Shown: positions 27,486 through 35,806 of the stretch, in pieces
Position numbering within the stretch: position 1 is the stretch's first letter
Layout: the number at the start of each line of letters is the position of its first letter
From: Thermotomaculum hydrothermale
GTDB lineage: Bacteria; Acidobacteriota; Holophagae; Thermotomaculales; Thermotomaculaceae
NCBI RefSeq assembly: GCF_016592575.1
Contig: NZ_AP017470.1
Location: 372,001-436,000 of the forward strand
Direction of reading: 5' to 3'
DNA: 64,000 nucleotides
Position numbers and translations under genes: made by a program
Notes under the pieces: model-generated
Told to the model about the DNA's origin: nothing
Seen by the model: only the letters and a program-made list of their open reading frames with translations
Database searches by the model: none

Positions 27486-28061
27486 TTATTTCAGAATTTT
27501 TTTCAAAAGGTCTGAAAGACGGTTTTTTAGTATTTCAAGGCCTGTTGGAATATTTTCAAAGTGAGATTTTTGGTTTTCTTCAGTGTTGAGTGTGTCTGTA
27601 ACTGTTTTAATTGCTATTAAGTCAGGTGTCTTCTTTGCAATGTAAAAGCATTCCATATCAATTAAATCAATTCCTGCTTGAAAAAGAGAGTTTTTTTCCT
27701 CTCTGTTAAATACAGGTTTTCTAACCGTTGCAAGGGATAAATTTTTCTTTAAAGCAAATTGCTCATTGCTTTTAAGAGGGATTACTGTGTTGAATTTAGA
27801 ATATACTGTTACTTTTGCAGGGAAAATTGTTTCAAAGAGAGAGAGTTCAGGATTTACACTTCCGCATACCCCGGCATTAATAATAAATTTAAAATCTTCA
27901 AAAGGGATTTTCTCAAGGTTTTCAATGCAATTTTCCCCTATTCCAATGTCAATAATCTCAATTTTCTTTTCCTCTATTAACCTTTTAGTAAATTGATGAG
28001 AGGCAAGTGACTTTTTTTCTTTTTTTGTTGAAGTTAGAATTAAAATATCTCTTTTTCCGAT
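27486..28061 (-). CDS. Nucleoside phosphorylase/nucleosidase-family protein with probable ATC start
   Basis: 191 aa read directly from the minus strand. Family signs: RDILILTSTKKE (first strand), FIINAGVCGSVNPELSLFE (like the GxAGxxxxxLxxGD block) and LIDMECFYIAKK (like DMEGAAxA), then IKTVTDTLNTEEN. No ATG, GTG or TTG exists between the upstream in-frame stop and the first strand. The best start is ATC at 28059-28061, 6 bp after GAGGAG, giving MGKRDILIL. It overlaps gpsA by 22 bp, consistent with coupling. It is shorter than typical MTA/SAH nucleosidases (about 230 aa). Substrate unknown: MTA/SAH or futalosine are possible. A mutated start codon (pseudogene) is the main alternative. Confidence 0.7.
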   Translation of the reverse strand: MGKRDILILTSTKKEKKSLASHQFTKRLIEEKKIEIIDIGIGENCIENLEKIPFEDFKFIINAGVCGSVNPELSLFETIFPAKVTVYSKFNTVIPLKSNEQFALKKNLSLATVRKPVFNREEKNSLFQAGIDLIDMECFYIAKKTPDLIAIKTVTDTLNTEENQKSHFENIPTGLEILKNRLSDLLKKILK

Positions 28062-29047
28062 TTTAAACTCCTCGTCATTAACTCTTTTACCCCTAATTTC
28101 GGGTCTTTTTTGTCATAAATAATTTCATAAACCTTTTCTGATATTGGCATTTCAACCCCTGTTTTTTCAACAAGTTGCTTCACTGAGATAGCGGTTTTTA
28201 CACCCTCTGCCACCATTCTCATATGGGACATTATCTCTTCAATTGTCTTGCCTTTGCCTAATTCCCTGCCAACTGAAAAGTTTCTTGAAAGGGTTGATGT
28301 GCAGGTTAATACAAGGTCTCCCATTCCTGCCAATCCGGGAAAGGTTTCAGGCTCTCCTCCTAAAACAAGCCCTATCCTTGTTATTTCCACAAGCCCCCTT
28401 GTTATAAGGGCAGCCCTTGTGTTTGCACCATAGCCCAATCCATCAACCATACCAGATGCAAGGGCTATTACATTTTTTAAAGCACCGCAAACCTCAATGC
28501 CTGCAACATCTGTGGTTCTATATAATCTAAAGTATTCGCTTGCAAAAGCGTGTTGAACCTCTTTTGCTGTTTCTTCGTCAGGAAATGCAACTGTAACTGC
28601 TGTTGGGTATTTTTTTGCAACCTCTTTGGCAAATGAAGGGCCTGAAATTACCCCTATATGCTCAACTCCAACTGGGTCTAAAAATTCATGTAAGATTTCT
28701 GTTACCCTTTTTAATGTGTTATTTTCAATTCCCTTGGATGCAGAGAGAAAAATCATATCTTTTTTTACAAATGGAAGGAATTGTGGAATTACATGCCTGT
28801 AAACTTGAGTTGGAACAACAGTTAAAACCACCTCTGCTTCATCAAGACAGAATTCAAAGTCAAATGATGGCGTCAGGTTTTCTGGAAAAGGAAATCCAGG
28901 AAGGTAAATTACATTTTCTCTTTTATTTATAATATCTTCAGCACCTTCTTCCTTGTAAACCCAGAGTCTTACCCTATGACCAATGTCTGCAAGGTATAAT
29001 GCCAATGCGGTTCCCCAGCTTCCAGCTCCAATTACCGCTATTTTCAT
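28040..29047 (-). CDS. gpsA: Glycerol-3-phosphate dehydrogenase [NAD(P)+]
   Basis: 335 aa. Reduces dihydroxyacetone phosphate to sn-glycerol 3-phosphate for phospholipids. Dinucleotide-binding motif VIGAGSWGTALA at the N-terminus, SASKGIE, ISGPSFAKEVA, the catalytic-Lys block VCGALKNVIALASGMVDGL, and NTRAALITRGL, all canonical. ATG at 29047 behind GGGAGGGG. Downstream gene overlaps by 22 bp. Confidence 0.95.
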   Translation of the reverse strand: MKIAVIGAGSWGTALALYLADIGHRVRLWVYKEEGAEDIINKRENVIYLPGFPFPENLTPSFDFEFCLDEAEVVLTVVPTQVYRHVIPQFLPFVKKDMIFLSASKGIENNTLKRVTEILHEFLDPVGVEHIGVISGPSFAKEVAKKYPTAVTVAFPDEETAKEVQHAFASEYFRLYRTTDVAGIEVCGALKNVIALASGMVDGLGYGANTRAALITRGLVEITRIGLVLGGEPETFPGLAGMGDLVLTCTSTLSRNFSVGRELGKGKTIEEIMSHMRMVAEGVKTAISVKQLVEKTGVEMPISEKVYEIIYDKKDPKLGVKELMTRSLKSEKEIF

Positions 29048-29171
29048 AACCCCTCCCGCAAATTAAATTTTAATTAGAATATCATAATTTGAGGTGGTTT
29101 TAAAGGTTTAAGGTGTAATTGGTTTTGTGTTTTAAATTTGTAATTTGTAGTTAAATAAGGGATTTTCTCCT

Positions 29172-29714
29172 TTATTCGCCAGATAGTTTAAAAGATTTTA
29201 CAACCTTGTAATACGCTCTGTCTGGTTTTAGGATGGATTCAAATAGGGTTATAGAGTTTACAGTAAATTGAAGTGGATTAACCTTTTTTTCTTCAATCTT
29301 TGCCTGTTTTTTTACCCTGTAAATTGTGATGTGGGGTTTAAACTGCCTTTTTTCAGGTTTAACTCCAAATCTTTCGCAGATTGAGTCAAGGCTTTCCGCT
29401 ATTGCTTTTATAGGTTGAAGGGGGATTGATGATACAAATACTATTCTTGGTTTAAAACAATCAGGGAAACAGGATAGTTTCTCAAGTGTAAGGGTAAAGG
29501 GGTGGATTTTTTCTGTAAATCTTTCAATTTCACTTGAAAGGCTTTCTATTTTTTCTTCCTCAAAATCCCCTATAAACTTTAATGTTAAATGCAATGCATC
29601 TCTATGTGTTTTTCCTTTTACACCTAATTTTTTTACAAGGTTGTTTTGCTGAATAATCAGTTCATTTTTAATGTTTTCAGGAAGTTCAAGGGCTAAAAAT
29701 AGCCTTTTTTTCAT
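29172..29714 (-). CDS. thpR: RNA 2',3'-cyclic phosphodiesterase (2H family)
   Basis: 180 aa, 2H phosphoesterase (LigT/ThpR). The two catalytic HxT motifs are visible: LHLTLKFIGDF in the first half and PHITIYRVKK in the second. N-terminal KKRLFLALELPENIK is typical. The start overlaps the cinA stop (ATGA), the third gene of a purD-cinA-thpR operon. Confidence 0.93.
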   Translation of the reverse strand: MKKRLFLALELPENIKNELIIQQNNLVKKLGVKGKTHRDALHLTLKFIGDFEEEKIESLSSEIERFTEKIHPFTLTLEKLSCFPDCFKPRIVFVSSIPLQPIKAIAESLDSICERFGVKPEKRQFKPHITIYRVKKQAKIEEKKVNPLQFTVNSITLFESILKPDRAYYKVVKSFKLSGE

Positions 29715-30934
29715 TTTAAGAATTCCTTTCTCAATAAGTCAAATGCGCGGGATGTTGATTGTTGCCTTACCATTTCTCTATTGCCTCTGAAATTGTATTT
29801 TTTTACAACAGTTTTTTCTTTTGAAGATGCTGCAATATAGACCAGACCAGCAGGCTTTTTCTCTGATTGAGAGGGGCCGGCAACTCCGGTTATCCCTATT
29901 CCAAAGTCAGAGTTAAATAGTTTTCTAACATTGTTTGCCATAAAAAATGCAGTTTGTGCAGATACAGCGCCAAATTTTTCAATTGTTTTTTCAGGAACAT
30001 TCAGTATGTTTATCTTTGCCTCATTTGAATAACTTACAATCCCGCCTAAAAAAGCCTTTGAACTTCCGGGAATGTCTGTTATAAGTTTGCCTAACCATCC
30101 CCCTGTACAGGATTCAGCAAAGGCAACAGTTTTGTTTTTTTCAATCAGCAAATCAAGAACCGCATTTTCAAGGAATATGTCTCCGTATCCAAAAAAAACG
30201 TCAGGAAATTTTGATATTACCTTTTTTGAAAATTCTTCCACCTTTTCTTTGTCAAAGCCAGAAAGTATTACCTGAACCTTTCTTAAAGACGCTAAAATTG
30301 CATAAGTTATCCCATTTTCTTCAAAATCTATTTCCTTTAATGTATTGTCAATTATTGCTTCAGGGATTGATGCAAAGTTCATTGAGATTGAAAATCTTTG
30401 TGGCAATTTGTATTTTTTATTAAGTCTTTCAATGACAAAGTTTTCAATCATATACTGCATTTCCCTTGGCACTCCAGGAAGGAGAATAATTGTTTTCCCA
30501 TTGCATTCTAAAAATATTCCAGGTGCAGCCCCGGGCCCGTTTGGAATTGGAATAGCATTTTCAGGGATTAAAGCCATTTTTTTAGAGTTTTCAGGAAATG
30601 CAATCCCCCTGACTTTAAACCTTTCCTTCAGATTTTCAAGTATTTTTTCATCAAGTTTAAGGGACACTTTGCAAAGTTCAGCAACCACCTCTTTTGTGAA
30701 ATCGTCTTCAGTGGGTCCCAATCCCCCTGTTGAGATGACTATATCAACCCTGTTTATTGCTGTTTCAAATGCGTTTTTTAAACTCTCCCAATTGTCTCCA
30801 ACAACAGTTTTGAAAGAGACTTCAATTCCAAGTTTGTTCAGGTGTTTTGTTATAAAAAGGGAGTTTGTGTCAACCTTTGAAGCCCCTAACAATTCGCTCC
30901 CTATTGCTATTATTTCTGCAGTTACTTTTTTCAT
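29711..30934 (-). CDS. cinA: CinA-family protein (MoCF domain plus nicotinamide-nucleotide amidase domain)
   Basis: 407 aa, standard length. N-terminal molybdopterin-binding-like domain (IIAIGSELLGASKVDTNS, STGGLGPTEDDFT, NGPGAAPGIFLE, LLPGVPREMQYM) and C-terminal PncC-type deamidase (VAFAESCTGGWLGKLITDIPGSS, GITGVAGPSQSEKKPAGLVYIA). It recycles NMN and probably repairs ADP-ribose derivatives. ATG overlaps the purD stop by 4 bp. Confidence 0.95.
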   Translation of the reverse strand: MKKVTAEIIAIGSELLGASKVDTNSLFITKHLNKLGIEVSFKTVVGDNWESLKNAFETAINRVDIVISTGGLGPTEDDFTKEVVAELCKVSLKLDEKILENLKERFKVRGIAFPENSKKMALIPENAIPIPNGPGAAPGIFLECNGKTIILLPGVPREMQYMIENFVIERLNKKYKLPQRFSISMNFASIPEAIIDNTLKEIDFEENGITYAILASLRKVQVILSGFDKEKVEEFSKKVISKFPDVFFGYGDIFLENAVLDLLIEKNKTVAFAESCTGGWLGKLITDIPGSSKAFLGGIVSYSNEAKINILNVPEKTIEKFGAVSAQTAFFMANNVRKLFNSDFGIGITGVAGPSQSEKKPAGLVYIAASSKEKTVVKKYNFRGNREMVRQQSTSRAFDLLRKEFLK

Positions 30935-32191
30935 ATTACTGCTATATCTTTCCTGAAAAACATTCCCTTAAATTTAATCTGCTTTAAAAACCCGTACGCT
31001 TCTTTTCTTGCTGATTCAACATCTGGTGCAAGGGCTGTTACTGATAAAACCCTTCCGCCATTTGTTACAAGTTTCCCTTCTTCATTTAATTTTGTTCCTG
31101 CGTGAAATACAATTATGTTTGAACTTGTGGGTTCAGGCAGGTTTATCTCAAAGCCTTTTTCGTATTTTCCAGGGTAACCCCTTGAGACTGCAACAACATT
31201 AACAGCCACATTGCTTGATATTTTAATATTCCCTTCAAGCTTGCCCTTTGCAACAGACAAAAGCAAAGGCACAATATCGTTTTCAATTCGCGGCAGTATT
31301 ACCTGTGTTTCAGGGTCGCCAAACCTTACATTAAATTCAAGAACAAAAGGTCCTTTTTTTGTAAGCATAAGACCGAAGAATACAGTTCCTTTGAAATTAA
31401 TTCCTTCCTTTTTCAAGCCTTCCATAAATGGTTCTATAATTTTATTTTTAATTGTTTCTTTCGTTGTTGCGTTTATTTGAGGTGAGGGAGATACCGCCCC
31501 CCATTCCCCCTGTGTTTGGCCCTTTTTCTCCGTCGTAAATCTTTTTATGGTCTTTTGCGCTTGGCAAAATAATATAATCATTTCCATCTGTAATTATGTG
31601 AATTGAGGCTTCCCAGCCAACTAAAAACTCTTCAAGAACAACCTTTTCTCCAGCATCTCCAAATTTTTTGTTATCCATTAATTCTGTTATTGCATTCATT
31701 CCCTGAACAATATTTTCGCAAATAACAACTCCCTTTCCGGCAGCAAGGCCGTCTGCCTTGATTACTGTAGGGCAGGTTATTTCCCCGCTTCCTATGTAAT
31801 TCCTTGCTTCAACAGGGTTTTCAAAAACAACATACTTTGCAGTTGGGATATTGTATTTTTCCATAAATTTTTTGGCAAATATTTTAGAACCTTCTAAAAT
31901 TGCCCCCTCTTTTTTAGGTCCATAGATTAACAGCCCTTCTTCTTCAAACCTGTCTGCTATGCCTTCCACAAGAGGTTGCTCAGGTCCCACAACAGTTAAA
32001 TCAATCTTGTTGTTTTTTGCAAAATCAATAAGTTTGTCAAAATCTGTTGGCTTTATATCAACGCGCTCAGCAAGGTTTGCAATTCCTGCATTTCCCGGTG
32101 CACAGTAAATTTTATCAACCAAAGGTGATTGTGAAATTTTCCACGTTAATGTGTGTTCCCTTCCTCCGCTACCAATAATAAGAACTTTCAT
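30931..32191 (-). CDS. purD: Phosphoribosylamine-glycine ligase, interrupted by a frameshift
   Basis: GAR synthetase of purine synthesis, an ATP-grasp enzyme. The N-terminal frame (32191-31448) starts MKVLIIGSGGREHTL and runs to GPNTGGMG. The C-terminal frame (to 30931) resumes at AVSPSP and holds FKGTVFFGLML and FVLEFNVRFGDPETQVILPR. The break is a run of six C (plus strand 31497-31502; G6 in the gene). Five G would give the canonical TGGMGAVSP and one protein of about 420 aa. Homopolymer error is likely. The ATG at 32191 is preferred over 32197, which touches the GGGAG RBS. Confidence 0.88.
31497..31502 (-). other. Six-C/G run, site of the purD frame change
   Basis: Dropping one G from ATGGGGGGC restores the conserved GGMGA(V/Y)SP block of purD. 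With six the frame runs on into about 13 unrelated residues and a stop. Confidence 0.8.
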
Positions 32192-32432
32192 AACCATCTC
32201 CCAGCCTGATTTTTTTCCATACCCTTATTTAACAACAATTAGCTTTAAAAAGCAATAACAGACTATTTTTTTCTCTTAATAAGTTTGAACTTAAATGGCT
32301 AAAAACAAGAGAAAGAAAAAAATATTTCTGTGGTATGAAATTCAAAGGTTACTCTCCAACTAAATCCACAAAATTAGAATTAACATTGCAGAGGATAGGA
32401 AATAGAAATTGATTTTACTGTATTTAAAAGTG

Positions 32433-32461
32433 AAGTAAAAAAGAGGGGGAAACTCCCCCTC
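32433..32461 (-). terminator. Terminator of the small unknown gene
   Basis: Minus strand: GAGGGG/CCCCTC stem (plus-strand 32444-32449 and 32456-32461), followed on the minus strand by T7. It begins at the stop codon of the 95-aa gene. Confidence 0.75.
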
Positions 32462-32747
32462 ATTCTTCAATGCACACAATTTTTTTTACAAGTTTAATTT
32501 TGTGTTTAAGTGACATGGAATATTTGTCTCCAATTTCTGAGATGTCAATATCTCTGTCCATAAACTCATTATGAAGAGCAGCAAGATATGCACCCCGTGC
32601 GCTTCCCCAGCCTGGATTTCCAACCTCTCTGTTAAATGCTTCAATTAGTTCTGCATCGCTCATTTTCTCAAACCTTGCCTTAAATTCGTCAAAATAATCC
32701 TGCGGGGTAAAGAATTTCCCGTTTTCGTGATGTTTCTTTTCAGCCAT
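32460..32747 (-). CDS. Small cytoplasmic protein of unknown function behind an attenuator leader
   Basis: 95 aa, not recognised. It begins MAEKKHHENGKFFTPQDYF, is highly charged and probably helical. It has a central GNPGWGSARGAYLAALHNEF block that looks conserved, and a Lys-rich C-terminus ending CIEE. No membrane segment. Strong RBS (AAAGGAGG) and its own terminator. Its 5' leader carries a terminator/antiterminator pair, so expression is probably controlled by premature termination. Identifying the leader's ligand would be the best route to a function. Confidence 0.6.
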   Translation of the reverse strand: MAEKKHHENGKFFTPQDYFDEFKARFEKMSDAELIEAFNREVGNPGWGSARGAYLAALHNEFMDRDIDISEIGDKYSMSLKHKIKLVKKIVCIEE

Positions 32748-32763
32748 TTTTAAACCCTCCTTT

Positions 32764-32906
32764 CTTTAGAAATAAAAAAACCCGCGCTCCAACTTAGGAA
32801 CGCGGGTTAATTTTTTTCCAAAAATAAATCCCCGCTTTAGCACCCTGTTTATCCTTAACGGAAAGGCCGGGGCAAGTTGGAGCTTAAATCCTCGCCTTTC
32901 TTTTTT
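32764..32906 (-). promoter_or_regulatory. Attenuator / candidate riboswitch leader
   Basis: Leader of about 140 nt (minus strand). 5' part: possible aptamer with CCCCG...CGGGG enclosing a TCC/GGA hairpin. Element GCTCCAACTT (plus complement 32874-32883) is perfectly complementary, over 10 bp, to AAGTTGGAGC in the downstream terminator (32786-32795). Pairing these two would break the terminator. It does not match TPP, SAM, FMN, purine, cobalamin, glycine, c-di-GMP, fluoride or ZTP consensus features that I know. Class unknown. Confidence 0.65.
32771..32808 (-). terminator. Leader terminator of the attenuator
   Basis: Minus strand: CCCGCGTTCC / GGAGCGCGGG, 10 paired positions with a TAAGTT loop, followed by T7. 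It lies between the leader and the RBS of the 95-aa gene, so it must be read through for expression. Confidence 0.85.
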
Positions 32907-32913
32907 CTCTCTT

Positions 32914-32922
32914 ATTATATCA
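32914..32922 (-). promoter_or_regulatory. Extended -10 promoter of the attenuator leader
   Basis: Minus strand: TG-A-TATAAT (TATAAT at plus 32914-32919), an extended -10. The -35 (near 32935-32941, TTAAGA/TTTAAG) is weak. The predicted start is around 32906. Confidence 0.5.
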
Positions 32923-33103
32923 CTTTTTTAATGGTCTTAAAAAAACGAGATTTTTATTTGGTTAATGAGTGATTGGGATATAAGCTTGATTTTAAGCTAA
33001 TTCCCAGCAAATTGAATTTGGAAAAAGTTAATTGTATTAATTAATGCCCGGATGTTTTAAAGAGTAAAGTGGGGTGGGGTTGGTTTTTGGGGGCATAAAA
33101 AAA

Positions 33104-33179
<76 letters not shown>

Positions 33180-33197
33180 ACCCGTCAAGCGATATAA

Positions 33198-33225
33198 ATA
33201 TTATCATAATGACCAAAGTTGTCAA
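33198..33225 (-). promoter_or_regulatory. Promoter of tRNA-Asn
   Basis: Minus strand: perfect TTGACA (33220-33225), 16-bp spacer, TAATAT (33198-33203), 19 bp from the mature 5' end. Confidence 0.65.
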
Positions 33226-33346
33226 CAAAATTTTTTAAATTTTTTTGTGTTGAAAAATGTCAATAACTTCTTTTATTTGTGTTTGTTAGCATTTGTCGTC
33301 AATTGTTTTAGGCTAACCGTTTTATCCTTGTTTTTTGCATTTTTTC

Positions 33347-33375
33347 TTGATTTTTCGGTTTTTTTCGTTTATATT
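33347..33375 (+). promoter_or_regulatory. Promoter of lexA-dinB
   Basis: TTGATT (33347-33352), 17-bp spacer, TATATT (33370-33375), 30 bp before lexA. No known LexA box type overlaps it. A distant dyad GTTAGC (33285-33290) / GCTAAC (33312-33317) is upstream. Confidence 0.5.
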
Positions 33376-33404
33376 CTGTTTAGATAAAGGGGAAGGGGGA
33401 GATT

Positions 33405-33989
33405 ATGAAATTAACGAGAAAGCAAAGGGAGTTGCTTGACTGCGTTTCTTTTCTTCTTGAAAAGAACGGGCATTATCCCACTTTAAAAGAGATTGCCGAT
33501 TGTATGGGACTTAAATCTGTTTCAACCGTTCATGAGCATATTAAAAAGCTTAACGAAAAGGGGGTTGATGTATTTTCGGTTGCTTCAAGGGATGAGCCTG
33601 AAACAAAGATGGTGAGTATTCCACTTTTTGGCTATGTTACAGCCGGTGAGCCTGTTACTGTTTACGAGTTTGAGGAGAATGTTGAAGTGCCTGCCTCAAT
33701 TGTTACCACTCCTATGAAGACTTATGCTCTGAAAATTAGAGGAGATTCCATGATTGATGAGCATATTTGCGATGGGGATATTGTTATTGTTGAAAAAAGG
33801 GACACGGCGTACAACGGTGATATTGTTATTGCCCTTGTTGATGGACATGAAACTACTGTTAAAAAGTTTAGAAAAAGGGGAAAAAAGGTAGAGCTTATTC
33901 CTGCAAACAAGGAAATGAAGCCAATGGTTTTTGACGAGAATAGGGTGAGAATTCAGGGTGTCGTTATAGGGGTTGTGAGGAAGTATTAA
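33405..33989 (+). CDS. lexA: LexA repressor
   Basis: 194 aa. N-terminal winged helix (TRKQRELLDCVSFLLEKNG, TLKEIADCMGLKSVSTVHEHI) and C-terminal S24 latent protease: cleavage site Ala80-Gly81 (VTAGEP), catalytic Ser115 (RGDSM) and Lys153 (ETTVKK), all present. RecA-stimulated self-cleavage should derepress SOS genes. The error-prone polymerase dinB follows 53 bp downstream, probably in the same transcript. RBS GGGGGAG. Confidence 0.96.
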   Translation: MKLTRKQRELLDCVSFLLEKNGHYPTLKEIADCMGLKSVSTVHEHIKKLNEKGVDVFSVASRDEPETKMVSIPLFGYVTAGEPVTVYEFEENVEVPASIVTTPMKTYALKIRGDSMIDEHICDGDIVIVEKRDTAYNGDIVIALVDGHETTVKKFRKRGKKVELIPANKEMKPMVFDENRVRIQGVVIGVVRKY

Positions 33990-34042
33990 TTTTTTTTGTA
34001 AGTTAAATAGCAATTTTGTTTTTGTTGAAGTTAGAGGGAGTT

Positions 34043-35155
34043 ATGCTTGAAGGGATAGGCTCTATATTCTGCCACATTGATATGGACGCTTTCTTTGTTT
34101 CGGCAGAGTTGAGGGATAAGCCTGATTTAAGAGGTAAGCCTGTTGTTGTTGGCGGTGGAGTGGGGGACAGGCTTGGGGTTGTCGCTTCAGCATCTTATGA
34201 AGCAAGGGCTTACGGGGTCAAATCAGGCATGCCTATTTTCAAAGCAAAAACTCTCTGCCCCTCTTTAATTGTGTTAAGGCCTCATCATAGGGATTATACG
34301 AGGCTTTCAGCAAAAGTAATTGAGGTTATGAAAACAGTTTCTCCCGATGTCTATCAACTTTCAATAGACGAGGCTTTGATTGATTTGAAGGGGGTTATAA
34401 GGATATGGAAGTCCCCTTTGAGAGCGGCTCACGAAATTATTACAAGGATAAAAGAAAAACTAAATTTGCCGTGTTCTGCGGGAATTTCAAGGTTCCCCAA
34501 AATTGCAAAATTCTGCGCCAAGATTGCAAAGCCTCATGGGATTGTGTGGGCTATTGATAGACACGAAAAGGAATTTTTAAGAGAGTATTCGGTTGATTCT
34601 ATGCCCTATTTTGGGGAGGCCACAAAGAGATTTTTTTATTCAAATAATGTTTTTAAAATAGGGGATGTTGCAGAGAGGTTTCCTGTTTTCTGGCTTAAAT
34701 TTCTCCTTTCAAACCCTGTTGTAAATGAGTATCCAAAATCAATATCCTCTGAAGTAACCCTTGATAAAAACACAATGGATAGAAGTGAGGTTGTAAGGAT
34801 TTTAAAAAAACTTTGCCAGAAAATAGCAAAGGAGATGAGGGAGAATGGCTTTGTGGCAAGAGAGATTGCAGTTAAGGTAAGGTATTCTGATTTCAGAAAT
34901 TTCGGGGCAAATCTAACAAAACAACACCTTATATTTGACGATGAAATAATTGCAAAATCTTTAATTTTGTTCAAGCAGGCTGATTGCCTTCCCCTTTCAA
35001 TAAGGCTTGTGGGGGTAAGGCTTTCAAACTTTGTAAAAGAGGAATCTCTGCTTTTACTCCCCTCTCCCAGTGAGTACAGAAAAAAATCAAACCTTTTTAA
35101 AACCATTGATTCTTTGCGGGACAAATACGGCCTTTCTTCAATCTATTTTGGTTAG
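34043..35155 (+). CDS. dinB: DNA polymerase IV (Y family)
   Basis: 370 aa. Palm motifs FCHIDMDAFFVSAE and YQLSIDEALIDL carry the catalytic acidic residues; thumb and little-finger regions follow. The last residues give no clear QL(S/D)LF-type clamp motif (ends GLSSIYFG). The ATG at 34043 is chosen (RBS AGAGGGAG, 34032-34039) over an in-frame TTG at 34016. Position behind lexA indicates SOS control. Confidence 0.92.
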   Translation: MLEGIGSIFCHIDMDAFFVSAELRDKPDLRGKPVVVGGGVGDRLGVVASASYEARAYGVKSGMPIFKAKTLCPSLIVLRPHHRDYTRLSAKVIEVMKTVSPDVYQLSIDEALIDLKGVIRIWKSPLRAAHEIITRIKEKLNLPCSAGISRFPKIAKFCAKIAKPHGIVWAIDRHEKEFLREYSVDSMPYFGEATKRFFYSNNVFKIGDVAERFPVFWLKFLLSNPVVNEYPKSISSEVTLDKNTMDRSEVVRILKKLCQKIAKEMRENGFVAREIAVKVRYSDFRNFGANLTKQHLIFDDEIIAKSLILFKQADCLPLSIRLVGVRLSNFVKEESLLLLPSPSEYRKKSNLFKTIDSLRDKYGLSSIYFG

Positions 35156-35375
35156 CTTAACTTTTTTTCAGAATTTTTTTTACACATTTATATTTCTCCA
35201 TTTTTCTTAATTGAAGATGATAAATCCTATGCTTATTTATCTGAAAAAAAAGAATTGTTTAAAAATTAAATTGACTTTTTTCTTTTTCTACTATATTATT
35301 ACAACAAATTAAATGACATAAACATCTGGGGCACACAAAAGGAGTTAAATAAATGATAGAAGTTTTGAGGAAATA

Positions 35376-35660
35376 ATGGTTCTTTTGGAAACCAACAATT
35401 ATTTTAAAACAGGAAAGTCTGCTCTTTATAAAATCTCAATAGCAGGAAAAATCCCTAAAGTGAAAATAGAATTTGAAAATTATAACAAGGTTATAATCCT
35501 TTTACGACATTTTTTTATTGCATGTTTGTTGCAAACTGTAATTGGCCTGATAAATATTATGGAATTTTTAAATCACAAAAGCTCAAAAACGACGGAGGTT
35601 TACACCTATGTAACTACAAAGAATCTTTCAGCAACAAAAAATCCGTTTGATAACCTATAG
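35376..35660 (+). pseudogene. Remnant: excisionase-like HTH fragment joined to a tyrosine-recombinase C-terminus
   Basis: 94 codons. The first third resembles an HTH_17/excisionase helix-turn-helix (YFKTGKSALYKISIAGKIPKVKI). The second half is a decayed C-terminal catalytic part of a tyrosine recombinase: LRHFF (RxH), then FLNHKSSKTTEVYTYVTTKNL with the late His and nucleophile Tyr, ending KNPFDNL as in XerD/IntI-like proteins. The core between RHxFA and LGH is degenerate and the upstream catalytic Arg is absent, so it is inactive. It marks the left side of the accessory island. Confidence 0.7.
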
Positions 35661-35673
35661 GAGGGCGTGAAAT

Positions 35674-35793
35674 ATGATTATAAAAGGATGTAAATGCAAA
35701 CAGTTTCCATATCTTTCAAATTTAGTTTTGTATCCTAACGGTTTGGATATAACTGAGTTAAATGAAATGACTGAATGGGAGTTTTATGAATAA
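35674..35793 (+). CDS. Small ORF of 39 aa, unknown
   Basis: ATG at 35674 with AGGAGGG 8 bp upstream. The protein begins MIIKGCKCKQFPYL and ends EMTEWEFYE. The stop overlaps the ORF of the zinc-ribbon protein, whose own RBS lies just after. The good RBS and coupling favour real expression, but there is no recognisable family and it may be a remnant. Confidence 0.4.
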   Translation: MIIKGCKCKQFPYLSNLVLYPNGLDITELNEMTEWEFYE

Positions 35794-35806
35794 AAAGGAG
35801 GTGTAT

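Noticed and set aside
30345-30956. 203-codon plus-strand frame opposite cinA
   Set aside because: Shadow of the cinA coding sequence, low-complexity composition, no RBS.
32764-32906. TPP riboswitch (GGGTGCTAAAGC resembles part of a THI box)
   Set aside because: The CUGAGA core and the second-helix consensus are missing, and the downstream gene is not thiamine related.
33285-33317. LexA operator formed by GTTAGC/GCTAAC
   Set aside because: The half-sites are 21 bp apart and lie well upstream of the promoter; no second copy was seen at addAB. Too weak to call.
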